A DNA stretch of 64,000 nt. Source: Pseudomonadota bacterium. GTDB taxonomy: Bacteria; Pseudomonadota; Gammaproteobacteria; Xanthomonadales; Rhodanobacteraceae. Positions within the stretch are counted from its first letter, which is position 1; the number at the start of each line of letters is the position of its first letter. The translations under genes and the position numbers were made by a program. Below the pieces are notes generated by a model, which saw only the letters and a list, made by a program, of their open reading frames with translations, was not told where the DNA came from and searched no databases. Shown here piece by piece: positions 26,277 through 33,882 of the stretch. The stretch is from assembly GCA_023388255.1 (NCBI GenBank), contig JAEWGO010000002.1, positions 248,001 to 312,000 of the forward strand. Direction: 5' to 3'.

Positions 26277-26831
26277 TCAGGCGCGCTGCATGCCGGATGC
26301 GGTGACGCGCGTCTTGCGCAAGTTGATCCCACGCTGCGCGAGGAAGTTTTGCTGCGCGGATGCCGCCATCTGCCTGAGCTGCGCGGATCCGCCGGCGCGC
26401 GCCGCGCGCTGCGCTTCGAGCGTCAGCACCGCCTCATACAGCAGCGCCTCGCCCATCAACTGCCGTTTGACCGGATCGGCCACCTGCGGACTGTGGGCGA
26501 TCTGTCCCGCGAACTGCTTCGCTATTGCGAGTACGGCTTCGTGCCCCGGCAACGGCGAGTCGTGGACAACCGACCACATCGCCAGGAAGTGGCCGGCGAG
26601 CAGGTCGGGAAGATTGTCCGGAGCCAAGCCATGGTCGCCGAATGCATCGACGAATTCCGCGCGCACATCACGCGCATCCAGTTCGCGTGCGGCCTGCGCC
26701 GGATCGAAGCCGGCCTTCGCGCTCAGCGTGTCGAGCAGTTCCTTGCGCACCCGCGCCGACAGCGCCGGGTCGGCGCCGATCAAATAGCGTTGTGCGGTCA
26801 TGTTCACCGAACTGCTCTGCTGCCCACTCAT
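26277..26831 (-). CDS. T3SS-linked protein of unknown function, 184 aa (paralogue B)
   Basis: No function recognised. No signal peptide is visible and the protein is mostly helical. Its C-terminal half (…LMGEALLYEAVLTLEAQRAARAGGSAQLRQMAASAQQNFLAQRGINL…) aligns without gaps to that of the protein at 27466-28281, so the two are paralogues. It resembles the group some databases call DUF6683, which I could not verify. The ATG overlaps the stop of the acetyltransferase gene (ATGA), and sctU follows after 35 nt. Tight coupling with sctU suggests a role in or near secretion. Confidence 0.7.
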   Translation of the reverse strand: MSGQQSSSVNMTAQRYLIGADPALSARVRKELLDTLSAKAGFDPAQAARELDARDVRAEFVDAFGDHGLAPDNLPDLLAGHFLAMWSVVHDSPLPGHEAVLAIAKQFAGQIAHSPQVADPVKRQLMGEALLYEAVLTLEAQRAARAGGSAQLRQMAASAQQNFLAQRGINLRKTRVTASGMQRA

Positions 26832-27469
26832 GCCGTGCTCTCCTGTGCGGGAGTTTCCGCGCCTGTGTCATTCAACGAAACGGTTTGCCGCTTTCGCCAT
26901 TCTTGCCGCTCGAGCACGAAGCGCAACGCGGTCTTTCCGTGGTACTGCGCCTCGCCATTCGCGACGAATCCGAGCCGCCGCAGGATCGCCGGAACGGCCA
27001 CGTTGCGAGGATGGCACAGGCCGGCCAAACGCGGCAGTCCGAGGTTCGTGAATGCGTGCGCACACAGCGCGCGACCGCCTTCGACCGCGAGCAGTCGTGC
27101 CCATGCGAACCGATTGAGGCGGGTTCCGATTTCGATCTCCTCGCTGCCTTCGAGCGGCATCAGCGAGAAGATGCCGAGAAATCGGCCCTCATCGTCATCG
27201 GCACGCCATGCGCCGAGGCCCGGGCGAGCCAGGTAGAGTTCGTTAGCGCGGAAGACGACCTTGGCGATGCCGAAGTAGTCCGTTTCGATGGGTTCAAGCA
27301 ACCAGCGCGCCACTTCCGGATCGGCATTCAACGCCGTCAACGCCGCAACATCGGCGAGACGCAGCCCGCGCAATGACATCCGCCGTGTGTGCAGGAATTC
27401 GGCGCCGGGGAAATCGGTCGCTGGCTGCCCCTTGCGCGCGCGCGTCGTCGAGAGCGGCGCCACGTTCAC
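26828..27469 (-). CDS. GNAT family N-acetyltransferase in T3SS unit
   Basis: A 213-residue protein of the RimJ/Acetyltransf_3 type. The N-terminal LHTRRMSLRGLRLADVAALTALNADPEVARWL matches the usual 'T.RL.LR.l...D...l..l..d' opening. EEIEIGTRLNRFAWARLLAVEGGRALCAHAFTNLGLPRLAGLCHPRNVAVPAILRRLGF covers the acetyl-CoA site. The frame starts with GTG at 27469, overlapping the upstream stop; ATG at 27379 would cut into the fold. It is embedded by 4-nt overlaps between two unknown paralogous genes, so it may modify one of them. Its substrate cannot be read from the sequence. Confidence 0.8.
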   Translation of the reverse strand: MNVAPLSTTRARKGQPATDFPGAEFLHTRRMSLRGLRLADVAALTALNADPEVARWLLEPIETDYFGIAKVVFRANELYLARPGLGAWRADDDEGRFLGIFSLMPLEGSEEIEIGTRLNRFAWARLLAVEGGRALCAHAFTNLGLPRLAGLCHPRNVAVPAILRRLGFVANGEAQYHGKTALRFVLERQEWRKRQTVSLNDTGAETPAQESTA

Positions 27470-28281
27470 TGCCGAACGAGTCCCGACCCGTCAATCACCA
27501 TCGCCTGCAGGTCGAGTCCGTTCTTCAGGAAGTTCCGCTGCGCGGCCGCGGCCATCTTCTGCAGCGTCGCCGTATCGCCAACGCGCTGCGCGGACTGGCG
27601 CGCATAGAGTGCGGAGACAGTCTCGTACATCATGCCCTCGGCCTGCATCTGCCGCTGCTGTGATGTCCATCGCTGCGCACTCTGCGCGAACACGTCATGC
27701 GTCTGGGCGCTCACGGCCTGAACGTCGGCGACGGCAGGCGGCTCCGTCTGGTTCGCAGTCATCCACATGACGACGAGATAGGCAGCGAAGACGTCGGCGT
27801 AGTCGTCCGTGCGCAGTCCATAGGGTGTTGCGGATTCGGAGAATGCGACGCGCACGCTCTTGTGGTCGAACGCGCGCTCGATATTCGCAGCGATGCGGTC
27901 ACCGTTGCGCGCACGGATGCTCTTGAGGTATTCGCGCTTGACCTCGGCCGCTATCGCGGGGTCGTTGGCGATCGTGAAATCGGAGGAGGTCGATGGACGG
28001 TTCCGGCGCATCGGGGGGCGCTGCGGCTCTTCGCGCATTCCGTGCGCATTGTCGCTGGAGCGTCCCGAGGAACGGTGGTTGCGATTTACGCCGTCGAGGA
28101 TTGCCCGCGACATCGCCTGCTGACCGTAGAACTGCCCCATCGCAAAACTTCCGCCGCCGTCGTACTGCGCGTTGGCAACAGGCGTCGCCAACAACAGCCC
28201 GAGCACCGCCGAGAACATCAATGCCAGTGATGGCGGCAGCCTGCTTTTCAGCACGTTGTTGTCGTCGTCATGCTTTGCCAT
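27466..28281 (-). CDS. Exported protein of unknown function, 271 aa (paralogue A)
   Basis: No function recognised. A signal peptide is likely (LPPSLALMFSAVLGLLLATPVANA, mature start QYDGGG). A charged low-complexity segment (about 70-100) is followed by a helical domain of about 170 residues. That domain ends MQAEGMMYETVSALYARQSAQRVGDTATLQKMAAAAQRNFLKNGLDL and is paralogous to the 184-aa protein at 26277-26831. AGGAGG lies 8 nt before the ATG at 28281. It is first in a four-gene unit ending with sctU. Confidence 0.72.
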   Translation of the reverse strand: MAKHDDDNNVLKSRLPPSLALMFSAVLGLLLATPVANAQYDGGGSFAMGQFYGQQAMSRAILDGVNRNHRSSGRSSDNAHGMREEPQRPPMRRNRPSTSSDFTIANDPAIAAEVKREYLKSIRARNGDRIAANIERAFDHKSVRVAFSESATPYGLRTDDYADVFAAYLVVMWMTANQTEPPAVADVQAVSAQTHDVFAQSAQRWTSQQRQMQAEGMMYETVSALYARQSAQRVGDTATLQKMAAAAQRNFLKNGLDLQAMVIDGSGLVRQ

Positions 28282-28403
28282 GGTCACTACCTCCTCGCGA
28301 TTCAGAAATGAGTTGGTGTCATCGCTGTTGCATCATGCCTTTGCGAGTAGTACCCGTCTGTTAAACACATCCTTTTCCGCCTGCTTCGCGCAAAACGCGA
28401 GCG

Positions 28404-28435
28404 AAAAAAAAGACGGAGGCGCACACGCCTCCGTC
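28404..28435 (-). terminator. Rho-independent terminator after the 232-aa protein gene
   Basis: A perfect 10-bp stem (GACGGAGGCG / CGCCTCCGTC, loop of 4) is followed on the minus strand by a run of eight T. It ends transcription of the gene at 28460-29158 before the sctU unit. Confidence 0.85.
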
Positions 28436-28459
28436 CCTTGTACCGCACAAGCGAATCGC

Positions 28460-29158
28460 TTACTGCTTGCGAGCAATCGTGGACATGCCTTCGCCGAGCG
28501 ACTTGATCGCCGTAGAGGCCACGTTCGTCAGCATGTTGAACAGCTGCGACTCGGCCTGGAACTCGGTCATGAGCTTCTGATATTCATCAGCAGCCTTGGA
28601 TTCGTCCTTCGACCCTTCCTTGGCGTTGGACTTGGCATCGAGCGCCGCATCCATCTTGCCCGACAATTCGACGAGCTTGGACGCTTGTTGGCCACACATG
28701 CCGCCGAGTGCTTTGGCGATCGCCATCAGCCAGCTTCCGCCACCCTTCGCATTCGCCTTCGCATCACCACCCGCCGCATCCTGCGCGCCCTGGTTGACGA
28801 GATCGCTGATGGCCTTCTGGGCGCTGTCGCTGAGACGCTGCAACGAGCCGCGATCGGCGTCCGACAAACCGGCCGCGTCGGCGAACTGGTTGATCTGCTC
28901 CGCCGCGCTGGCATTGCTGCTGCCTGCCTCCAAACCGCCGGAAGCCTCGCGGAAGCTGTCCTGGAAGCCCTTCGTGACCGCGTCCTGCGTGTCCTGATTC
29001 AGGCCGAGCCCCTGCATCGCCTGGCCCAGCATGTTCTGCACGAGGCTGCCCAACGCCTGGCCAATCATCGCGCCGATCGGACCCCCGAACATCGTTCCCA
29101 CGATGCTGCCGATCGCGCTCAGGAATCCACCGCCACCACCGCCAACGATACTGCCCAT
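28460..29158 (-). CDS. Glycine-rich T3SS-linked protein, candidate filament/translocator
   Basis: A 232-residue protein with no signal peptide. The N-terminus is glycine-rich and hydrophobic (GGGGGGFLSAIGSIVGTMFGGPIGAMIGQALGSLV), like a glycine-zipper membrane segment. A helical Ala/Asp/Lys-rich middle and the C-terminal helix …SQLFNMLTNVASTAIKSLGEGMSTIARKQ follow. The last 30 residues resemble the end of the SctF candidate, including the final RKQ. The ATG at 29158 has GGAGAAGG just upstream; the frame goes on to 29311. It has its own terminator and a GGGTAAACCC box 170 bp upstream. Secretion through the T3SS and a surface role are inference. Confidence 0.72.
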   Translation of the reverse strand: MGSIVGGGGGGFLSAIGSIVGTMFGGPIGAMIGQALGSLVQNMLGQAMQGLGLNQDTQDAVTKGFQDSFREASGGLEAGSSNASAAEQINQFADAAGLSDADRGSLQRLSDSAQKAISDLVNQGAQDAAGGDAKANAKGGGSWLMAIAKALGGMCGQQASKLVELSGKMDAALDAKSNAKEGSKDESKAADEYQKLMTEFQAESQLFNMLTNVASTAIKSLGEGMSTIARKQ

Positions 29159-29327
29159 TGTCCTTCTCCTCGTGTGTTGTCGAGCGTTCGGTGCGAGCGG
29201 CATGTGCAGGATGCGCCGGCCTTCTCGCGATTGACTTCGGAATGCCTGCCCCGCATCCCTCGTGAAACCTGTTGCCGTCTTCGGGGCAGACTTTGCCGGG
29301 GCGATCAACACGAGGTAACTAGGTCGT

Positions 29328-29349
29328 ACCCTAGCTTAGGGTTTACCCC
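29328..29349 (-). promoter_or_regulatory. Repeated GGGWWWACCC-type box, copy 3 (232-aa protein gene)
   Basis: ACCCTAGCTTAGGGTTTACC and two further C (plus strand) contains the exact reverse complement of the 14-base core found upstream of sctV. As in copy 1, two ACCC/GGG units flank a TAGCT(T)A centre. Confidence 0.65.
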
Positions 29350-29498
29350 AAGCAGCCCGGCCCCGCAGCCGACCAGACGAGCAAGCGCAGTCGGGGCGGA
29401 AGGCAGGCGCAGATACGCGCGACCGGCTCAAGGGCACGGCGGCATAGGATGCAACTGGGGGGCGAAACAGAATGCGCGAATGCGCGGCGCGCGCCGCG

Positions 29499-30185
29499 TC
29501 AGAGGTCGCGCAGGATCCAGCCGCGCGGGATCGTTTGTGCGGCCGGCTCGTGCGCGATCACCTTGCTGGCGATGTCGGCGGGCGAGGCATCGCCGCTCCA
29601 GGCTTGGGCGATCGCCGCGAGCGCATCGCGCGTCACGCGTGTGTAAGCACCTTCCAGCTCGTTGCGGCTGTCGGCCACGAGCTTGGCCGGATACAGGCGG
29701 CGCAATTCGACACTGTGGTTGCACAGCTCGATCAACAGTGCGAGCACCTGCGCGTATTGCATCTCGTCGAGTTGCGGCAGCTGGGTGCGTTGCGCGTACC
29801 ACGCGGTGAGGAACTCGATCGGACCGAGTTGTCGTTTGGGAGCGGCGCCACTTCGAACTTCCGTCTCCGGCGCAGAGCCCTCGTCGGACGCGCCGCTGCG
29901 CAGGTTGGAACCGCCCCACGACGTGAGTTGCCCGCTCGGCAGATCCATGCGGTTCAGTGCGACGACCAATGCCTCGGCGATTGCGATCTTAGCCTCGCGA
30001 TCATCGCTTTCGGCGATGATCGAAAGCAGCTTCAGGAAGACCGGATATGCGTCGTCACCGAGGCGCCGGGCGATGCGCTTGAGCAATCCCAGCCGATATT
30101 CCGTGCCATGTCCGGCGCGCAATGCGCCCGCGAGCCGCGCCGCGGATTCGCGCAAGGTGGATGGGGTGTAGGTCTGGACAGACAT
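29499..30185 (-). CDS. Hypothetical protein, 228 aa
   Basis: Function not recognised. The protein starts MSVQTYTPSTLRESAARLAGALRAG, has no signal peptide or membrane segment, and is predicted mostly helical. A low-complexity linker (about 85-115) splits two helical halves. It lies between the 232-aa protein and the 108-aa protein on the same strand within the T3SS island. A helical fold with a variable linker would suit a chaperone or an accessory factor, but nothing in the sequence proves this. Confidence 0.6.
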   Translation of the reverse strand: MSVQTYTPSTLRESAARLAGALRAGHGTEYRLGLLKRIARRLGDDAYPVFLKLLSIIAESDDREAKIAIAEALVVALNRMDLPSGQLTSWGGSNLRSGASDEGSAPETEVRSGAAPKRQLGPIEFLTAWYAQRTQLPQLDEMQYAQVLALLIELCNHSVELRRLYPAKLVADSRNELEGAYTRVTRDALAAIAQAWSGDASPADIASKVIAHEPAAQTIPRGWILRDL

Positions 30186-30260
30186 TCGGCCAACACTGCG
30201 CGCGGAAATGATCGCGCCAATACTACGGGACGGCAGGACAGACGGGCATCGTTCGCCGAA

Positions 30261-30587
30261 TCAGGAAAACGCGGAGAGGATGTAGTCGACGTCGCGTTCA
30301 ATGTTGTAGGCCGTATCCGGGCCGCTGGCGTAGGCGGTCGGGCCCGATCCGGCCAGTGCGAGCGAGCGCGAACCGGCGCCCTCCCATGCATTCATTGCCA
30401 ACACCGCCTCGCCATCGAATCCGCTGGCGGATTGCGTGCCGGTGCCGCGCGAGCGCTCAACGCCGCGCTGGCTGGCGACATCCAGCGTGCCTTCGGTCGG
30501 GCGAAGATTCAGCGAATCAAGGCCCGGAGATTGCGGGGCTCTGATGGTCATGGCGTTCAAACCCATTGGTCCGGGGATGGATCGCAT
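30261..30587 (-). CDS. Small T3SS-linked hypothetical protein, about 108 aa
   Basis: Function not recognised. The protein is polar, rich in Ser, Gly and Ala, and unlikely to fold as a globular enzyme. Such a composition is common in type III export signals. Three in-frame ATG codons (30587, 30566, 30551) are possible; the first has AGG 6 nt upstream, and the last gives MTIRAPQSPG. A GGGGAAACCCTAGG box lies just upstream, which links it to the sctV and DUF1521 units. A secreted protein or chaperone is possible. Confidence 0.5.
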   Translation of the reverse strand: MRSIPGPMGLNAMTIRAPQSPGLDSLNLRPTEGTLDVASQRGVERSRGTGTQSASGFDGEAVLAMNAWEGAGSRSLALAGSGPTAYASGPDTAYNIERDVDYILSAFS

Positions 30588-30616
30588 TCTATGCCTGTCA
30601 CCTGACTGCAGTATCC

Positions 30617-30630
30617 GGGGAAACCCTAGG
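30617..30630 (-). promoter_or_regulatory. Repeated GGGWWWACCC-type box, copy 4 (108-aa protein gene)
   Basis: GGGGAAACCCTAGG lies between the 108-aa protein gene (minus) and tonB (plus). It matches half of the longer box seen upstream of sctV and may serve either gene. Confidence 0.45.
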
Positions 30631-30781
30631 ACGCGCCGAACCGTTCAGATTCCGCGCCCCGATGCGCCCGCATCCATCACCGGCGCCGAGCAGGACATGC
30701 CGGAATTTCCGGCGTCATACCGCCAAACCCCGCAGCGGCCGAAGCCACGTTGCATTCCCCGACCGTCCCAGGGAGCCCGCC

Positions 30782-31453
30782 ATGCACGCCTCGTTCGATA
30801 CCGCACCCGCTCCGTTCAACTGGCAACGCGTTGCCGCCTTCTGTACCACCTTCGCCATGCATTTGGTCGCCATCGCGCTGATCGCGGCGCCGCTGGCGAT
30901 CCCGCTGACGCGAGAAGTGCCTAAAACCATCGAGGCCACACTGATTCGGACGGAACCACCGCCGGCGCCGCCACCGCCGCCCGAACCGGCGCCGCCGCCG
31001 CGCGCTCCCGTGGTCCGGCACATCATCCCGACACCCGCGCCGCCACCTACGGTCGCGAGCACACCGACACCTGCGTCAACCGATCTGCCCGCATTGATAG
31101 GAAACGCGCCTGCGCCGACGGCCAGTGCACCAGTCGCCAGCGTGAATCCCGGCGTCGGTCCGACATCGACCGGCGAGACGCGCACCCTCGCCTACGACGG
31201 CGCGCTGCGCCTGAGCTATCCACCCGCCTCGTTGCGAGCGCGCGAACAGGGCAGCGTGCTGCTGCGCGTGCTGGTGGACGAACATGGCGCACCGCAACGC
31301 ATCGAGATCGCACGCAGCTCAGGTCATCCAAAGCTCGATGCCGCCGCGCGCGAAGCCGTGCGCAACGCCCACTTTCGTCCCGTGCTGCACGCAGGCCAGC
31401 CGGCACCCGCCTGGGGCCTGGTGCCGATCGAGTTTCGGCTCGATCGCGGCTGA
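30782..31453 (+). CDS. tonB: TonB family energy-transducing protein
   Basis: A 223-residue inner-membrane protein. One N-terminal helix (about 18-40) anchors it, with a periplasmic Pro-rich spacer (TEPPPAPPPPPEPAPPPRAPVV) and a C-terminal TonB domain (about 140-223). The domain reads LSYPPASLRAREQGSVLLRVLVDEHGAPQRIEIARSSGHPKLDAAAREAVRNAHFRPV. It transfers proton-motive force to outer-membrane receptors. I see no exbB or exbD next to it, so it probably works with another complex. AGGGAG lies 6 nt before the ATG at 30782; the longer open frame lacks support. Confidence 0.9.
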   Translation: MHASFDTAPAPFNWQRVAAFCTTFAMHLVAIALIAAPLAIPLTREVPKTIEATLIRTEPPPAPPPPPEPAPPPRAPVVRHIIPTPAPPPTVASTPTPASTDLPALIGNAPAPTASAPVASVNPGVGPTSTGETRTLAYDGALRLSYPPASLRAREQGSVLLRVLVDEHGAPQRIEIARSSGHPKLDAAAREAVRNAHFRPVLHAGQPAPAWGLVPIEFRLDRG

Positions 31454-31593
31454 GTGCAGAGAGTCCGACACCATGATGAGGCGACAAAGACTTTCGCTGC
31501 CTGTGCGACAAGGAGAGTTCACCACTCCGCAACCATTGGTCGTGCCGGCGAACTGGCAACGTCGGTCGCTACGGACGCAAGTGCACGGCCCAT

Positions 31594-31633
31594 AAAACGC
31601 CTGCGGGGCGGCACCTCAGAAGGCCGCCCCGCA
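31594..31633 (-). terminator. Terminator hairpin after the small minus-strand frame
   Basis: An 11-bp GC-rich stem (31602-31612 with 31623-31633) is followed on the minus strand by GCGTTTTATG. It lies just after the stop of the frame at 31645-31935, and may also end tonB transcripts from the other side. Confidence 0.6.
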
Positions 31634-31644
31634 TGCGCCCCCAG

Positions 31645-31935
31645 TCAATCCACAACGATCACGAATCCGTTCGCGACGTAGCGGTTGTCATCGTCCTTGA
31701 CTTGGGTCCAACCCACTTGCACCGACTTGCCAACAACCAGCGACCGCGACTGTGCTACCTGCCACGAGCCATCCGTCCCATGCACCAACCAGAGCATCTG
31801 CACACGCGCGGCGATGGTCGGCAGCACCACCAAGCGTGCGCGTTCGACCGCACTCGCATCGACGAGCGAAAGCAGTACTTGCATTCCTGGAGCAAAGTCG
31901 TCGGTACCCAATTGCAACGGATGCAAGCCGCCCAT
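31645..31935 (-). CDS. Possible small protein, about 96 aa
   Basis: Function not recognised. The frame reads MGGLHPLQLGTDDFAPGMQVLLSLVDASAVER…WLVHGTDGSWQVAQSRSLVVGKSVQVGWTQVKDDDNRYVANGFVIVVD. The composition looks like real protein, with a beta-rich pattern. The terminator directly after the stop supports it as a gene. A TTG at 31971 would extend it by 12 residues. No obvious ribosome site is seen, so it may be a fragment. Confidence 0.4.
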   Translation of the reverse strand: MGGLHPLQLGTDDFAPGMQVLLSLVDASAVERARLVVLPTIAARVQMLWLVHGTDGSWQVAQSRSLVVGKSVQVGWTQVKDDDNRYVANGFVIVVD

Positions 31936-32073
31936 CCACCGACCGATCACCCTGCCGCTACGCCGCAGCAAGAACCCGTGCCTGCGACAACCGCACGGCC
32001 TTTCCCGCCAGGCATTGCGTTACAGTCACCCGGCGATTCGCTTTACCTTCCGCCGCCCTGAGCTGCCACCGCC

Positions 32074-32562
32074 ATGCAACTGCAATTGCTCTGGTACGTC
32101 CTCGCCGCGCTTCTGATCGCGCTCGGTTTCGTCGGCACCTTGTTGCCGGCGCTGCCGGGCGTGCCATTGGTGTTCCTCGGCATGCTGCTGGCGGCATGGG
32201 CGGATCAGTTCGCGCACGTCGGCGCGTTCACGCTGGGCGTGCTGGGCGTGTTGACGGCGCTCGCGCTGATCGTCGATTTCGCCGCCGGCGTGATGGGTGC
32301 GAAGCGCGTCGGCGCGAGCCGCTACGCGGTTATCGGCGCGGCGATCGGCACCGTCGTCGGCATCTTCTTCGGGCTCGTCGGCTTGCTGCTCGGGCCATTC
32401 GTCGGCGCGCTGCTCGGCGAGCTGGGTGCGGGCGGAAGCCTGCGCAAGGCGACCGACGTCGGTGTCGGCGCGTGGCTTGGTTTCCTCGTCGGCGCGGTGT
32501 TCAAGCTCGGCATCTGTTTCGCGATGGTCGGCATCTTCGCGGTCGCTTTCCTGATCGGCTGA
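32074..32562 (+). CDS. DUF456 family membrane protein
   Basis: A 162-residue integral membrane protein with about four helices. The opening LWYVLAALLIALGFVGTLLPALPGVPLVFLGMLLAAWAD and the repeated Gly-rich stretch VIGAAIGTVVGIFFGLVGLLLGPFVGALLGEL match DUF456. The function of the family is not known. The gene stands alone between divergent and convergent neighbours. Confidence 0.9.
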   Translation: MQLQLLWYVLAALLIALGFVGTLLPALPGVPLVFLGMLLAAWADQFAHVGAFTLGVLGVLTALALIVDFAAGVMGAKRVGASRYAVIGAAIGTVVGIFFGLVGLLLGPFVGALLGELGAGGSLRKATDVGVGAWLGFLVGAVFKLGICFAMVGIFAVAFLIG

Positions 32563-32587
32563 AACCTCGGCCGATGCGCAGGGTGCT

Positions 32588-32977
32588 TCACGCCTCGCGC
32601 GACAGATGCGCGACAGCGGCGTCGCTTTCCGCGCGTCGCGTGTCGTCGAATACGCTCACGTCGACGTGCTCGATCGTCGCCGCATCGAGGCAGCGCACGT
32701 TGACGTCGATGCCGTCCGGGTTCGAGCGCGGCACGTAGAAGCCTTTCACGCCGCAGATCTTGCAGAAACGGTGTACCGCGGTGCCGGTATTGAAGCGATA
32801 GTCGGCCAGCGCGTCCGCACCGGCGAGCAGGCGAAAGCGCGCGGCCGGCACGATCAGGTGCAGGAAACCGCTGCGGCTGCAGATCGAGCAGTTGCAATCG
32901 AGCGCATCGATGCGTGCCGGCGCGTCGACCTCGAACCGCACGCGTCCGCAGTGGCAGCTGCCGCGATGGGTGACCAT
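32588..32977 (-). CDS. GFA family zinc protein (CENP-V/GFA domain)
   Basis: A 129-residue protein with the GFA fold. The zinc-binding Cys are visible in HRGSCHCGRVRFEV, DCNCSICSRSGFLH and FCKICGVKGFY. The name-giving enzyme was thought to condense glutathione and formaldehyde, but most family members have no proven substrate. The ATG at 32977 gives MVTHRGSCHCG. It starts 8 nt after the stop of the HlyIII gene and is probably cotranscribed. Confidence 0.9.
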   Translation of the reverse strand: MVTHRGSCHCGRVRFEVDAPARIDALDCNCSICSRSGFLHLIVPAARFRLLAGADALADYRFNTGTAVHRFCKICGVKGFYVPRSNPDGIDVNVRCLDAATIEHVDVSVFDDTRRAESDAAVAHLSREA

Positions 32978-32985
32978 GCTCGGAG

Positions 32986-33648
32986 TCACGCGCCAGGCAG
33001 CACGTAGAGCAGCACCGCGAAGAACTGCAGCACGCTGCCGAGAAGGACGAAGCCATGCCACAACGCATGGTTGAACGGCAGCCGCCTCCATAGATAGAAC
33101 GGCACGCCGAGCGTGTAGGCGACACCGCCGCCGAAGACCAGCCAGAGTCCAGCGGATGGCAGGTTTTCCGACAGCGGCTTGATCGCGACCAGGCCAACCC
33201 AGCCGATGCCGACATACAGCGCAGCCATCACGCGCCGACTGCGCACACCGGCGAATTCGAGCGCGATGCCGGCGATGGCAAGCGTCCACACGATCGCGAA
33301 CAGCGACCAGCCCCATGTGCCTTGCAGAGTGATCAGCGCGAACGGCGTGTAGGTGCCAGCGATCAGCAGGAAGATCGCCGCGTGGTCGAACAGGCGCAGC
33401 AGCGGTTTGGCGCGCGCGGATGGAATGCCGTGGTACAGCGTCGACGCGGTGTAGAGCAGGATCAAGGTCGTCGCGTAGACGCACACCGCAACAATGTCGC
33501 GTATTCCGCCAACGCGCGCGGCGACCGCGGCAAGGATCGCCAGCGCGGCAATGCTGAGCACGATGCCGATGCCGTGGATCACGCTGGACGCGACTTCTTC
33601 GCGTCCGCTGTAGGTCGCCGGCATTGCCGAAGCGCTCGAATGCGTCAT
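32986..33648 (-). CDS. Hemolysin III/YqfA (PAQR-like) membrane protein
   Basis: A 220-residue protein with seven predicted transmembrane helices. The conserved HlyIII strings ASSVIHGIGIVLSI, STLYHGIPSARAKPLLRLFDHAAIFLLIAGTYTPF and LPFNHALWHGFVLLGS hold the His and Asp residues that bind zinc in PAQR proteins. The family includes YqfA, linked to membrane stress, and few members are proven hemolysins. It is upstream of the GFA gene on the same strand. Confidence 0.92.
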   Translation of the reverse strand: MTHSSASAMPATYSGREEVASSVIHGIGIVLSIAALAILAAVAARVGGIRDIVAVCVYATTLILLYTASTLYHGIPSARAKPLLRLFDHAAIFLLIAGTYTPFALITLQGTWGWSLFAIVWTLAIAGIALEFAGVRSRRVMAALYVGIGWVGLVAIKPLSENLPSAGLWLVFGGGVAYTLGVPFYLWRRLPFNHALWHGFVLLGSVLQFFAVLLYVLPGA

Positions 33649-33781
33649 TGCGATTGTCTACCGGGTTTGTGCGGGTTCGGGGCACGCGAGCGTACCAACA
33701 CGCGCCGTCCATGCATCATCGCACGCGATGTGAACTTCAAGCCGCCTGATGAGCAGAAAGTCCGGTCTGCAAACCGTCTCA

Positions 33782-33853
33782 CGGAGTGAAATGTTTCACT
33801 CCGCTTTCCCTCACCCGCACCTCGGGCGCGACCTCTCCCGCAAGCGGGAGAGG
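33782..33853. repeat. Pair of palindromes (REP-like)
   Basis: Two perfect hairpins occur in a row: CGGAGTGAAA / TTTCACTCCG with a 2-nt loop (33782-33803) and CCTCTCCCG / CGGGAGAGG with a 4-nt loop (33832-33853). The second type of palindrome is widespread in intergenic DNA of this bacterial group. It lies between the HlyIII gene and the gene ending at 33883. Confidence 0.6.
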
Positions 33854-33882
33854 TGAGCGACCCGGCTTCGTGGCCCGTCGCG

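Noticed and set aside
28282..28411. Fifth GGGWWWACCC box upstream of the sctU unit (near 28351, AGTAGTACCCG)
   Set aside because: Only half of the box is matched, so I did not count it.
31473..31595. 41-codon plus-strand frame after tonB
   Set aside because: No ribosome site and no recognisable protein pattern; chance is likely at this length.
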